From Sinorhizobium fredii USDA 205 (GTDB lineage: Bacteria; Pseudomonadota; Alphaproteobacteria; Rhizobiales; Rhizobiaceae): a stretch of DNA of 64,000 nt. Below, one piece after another: positions 63,481 to 64,000 of this stretch (positions are counted from its first letter, which is position 1; each line of letters starts with the position of its first letter). The notes beneath the pieces are model-generated. The model worked only from the letters and a program-made list of their open reading frames with translations. It was not told the DNA's origin and searched no databases. Made by a program: the position numbers and the translations under genes. The DNA lies in assembly GCF_001461695.1 (NCBI RefSeq), contig NZ_AUTC01000001.1:62001-126000 (forward strand). The letters are read 5' to 3'.

Positions 63481-64000
63481 GTGAGCGGACTCGAGACGGC
63501 GATCAGGAATGCACTGGAACGCTCGGAGCGGAGCAATGCGGAAGTCCGCGCGCGGATCTATCAGTCGGCCCGCCAGGCGTTGGAAAATGGCCTGAAGAAG
63601 CAGGAAATCGAGGACCCGGAAATCATCGCCAAGCAGCGCCACCGGTTGGAGGCGGTCATTCACGCGATCGAGACGGAGGAGCGTGCGGCCTTGAAGGCGC
63701 GGGTCGCCTCCCCGGTCGTCAGCCTCGCAGACGTGAAAGCCAAGGGCGATGTCGCGGGCTCGGCGCCTGCCGGCGCGGCCGCCGCGGCGCGGCAGGAGCC
63801 GGGCTTCCAGGCGGAGGCGCGGCCGGCGTCGACCGCGGACGGCGGTCTCGGCGCGCTTGGCGCCCTGCGCCCGGAGCGCGACGGCCCGACGCCTGCCGCA
63901 CAGCCCGTGACCGATGGCGAAAAAACCGCCGACGTGGCAAGGTCCGGCTCGATCGCGCCGGATCTGGGTGTTGCCGACAAGCGTCCCCGCAAGCGCCGGC
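63481..64000 (+). CDS. Uncharacterised conserved rhizobial protein, N-terminal part
   Basis: Open frame from a GTG start with GAAGGA 6 bp upstream to the window edge (173 residues visible). The first 65 residues are a charged helix (SGLETAIRNALERSERSNAE...RHRLEAVIHAIETEERAAL) likely to be a coiled coil. After this comes an Ala/Pro/Gly-rich disordered stretch ending in DKRPRKRR. I recall similar proteins in Rhizobiaceae with a membrane part further on, but no function is known. Confidence 0.7.
   Translation, partial: MSGLETAIRNALERSERSNAEVRARIYQSARQALENGLKKQEIEDPEIIAKQRHRLEAVIHAIETEERAALKARVASPVVSLADVKAKGDVAGSAPAGAAAAARQEPGFQAEARPASTADGGLGALGALRPERDGPTPAAQPVTDGEKTADVARSGSIAPDLGVADKRPRKRR

Noticed and set aside
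1..64000. CRISPR arrays, rRNA operons, complete insertion sequences, prophage genes
   Set aside because: No regularly spaced direct repeats, rRNA sequence, transposase or phage structural genes were seen.

Overview
The window looks like chromosomal DNA of a Sinorhizobium/Ensifer-type alphaproteobacterium. The support is high GC throughout, the gene order frcR, frcBCAK, pyrC, pyrE, frk, pgi, fadD (recalled from the S. meliloti chromosome), a putA with no adjacent putR, and rhizobial-style palindromic intergenic repeats. Species identity cannot be settled from sequence reading alone.

Layout. 1-3.9 kb: an RND efflux operon (permease cut by the window edge, adaptor, and an alpha/beta-hydrolase-fold protein that has lost its catalytic triad), divergent from a frameshifted LysR gene. 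3.9-13.1 kb: DEAD-box helicase, DUF805 protein, dapD, a LOG-family protein, a HAD nucleotidase, a DMT exporter, ada, a PEP-mutase-like protein and argB. 13.3-16 kb: ECF sigma factor, anti-sigma factor, fasciclin-domain protein and Tat-exported MsrB. 16-20 kb: DUF1269 protein, engB, yidC, rnpA and rpmH with a clear promoter. 20.2-26.2 kb: chemoreceptor, then TVP38 membrane protein, FAD disulfide oxidoreductase and orphan histidine kinase in a row. 26.4-37 kb: tRNA-Arg(ACG), assorted small enzymes, a 34-aa membrane ORF, putA, and a frameshifted proline-racemase-family gene. 37-41 kb: FecR-like protein, CHASE2 adenylate cyclase and a Crp/Fnr regulator.

41.2-54.4 kb is a carbon and pyrimidine block: DoxX, FucU-like mutarotase, frcR, the frcBCAK uptake operon, pyrC, pyrE, fructokinase, pgi and fadD. 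Fructose would be imported by FrcBCA, phosphorylated by Frk and passed to Pgi. 54.8-61.1 kb: AI-2E/PerM transporter, an orphan KdpD-type kinase, and a three-gene lipid cluster (CDP-alcohol phosphatidyltransferase, acyltransferase, CdsA-like). 61.1-62.1 kb: a RelE-type toxin-antitoxin pair with a perfect 24-bp inverted repeat at its promoter, beside tRNA-Thr(CGT). 62.2-64 kb: a nitronate-monooxygenase-like gene and the start of an uncharacterised gene.

The observations most worth following are: the lipid trio with a degenerate CDP-alcohol motif; the toxin-antitoxin pair with its operator-like repeat; the shared TTGACGT/ACGTCAA-type site in front of fadD and the nitronate-monooxygenase gene; the inverted repeat before a putA that lacks a DNA-binding domain; the triad-less hydrolase in the efflux operon; and two single-base frameshifts. 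Nothing resembling a CRISPR array, prophage, complete insertion sequence or rRNA operon was seen.
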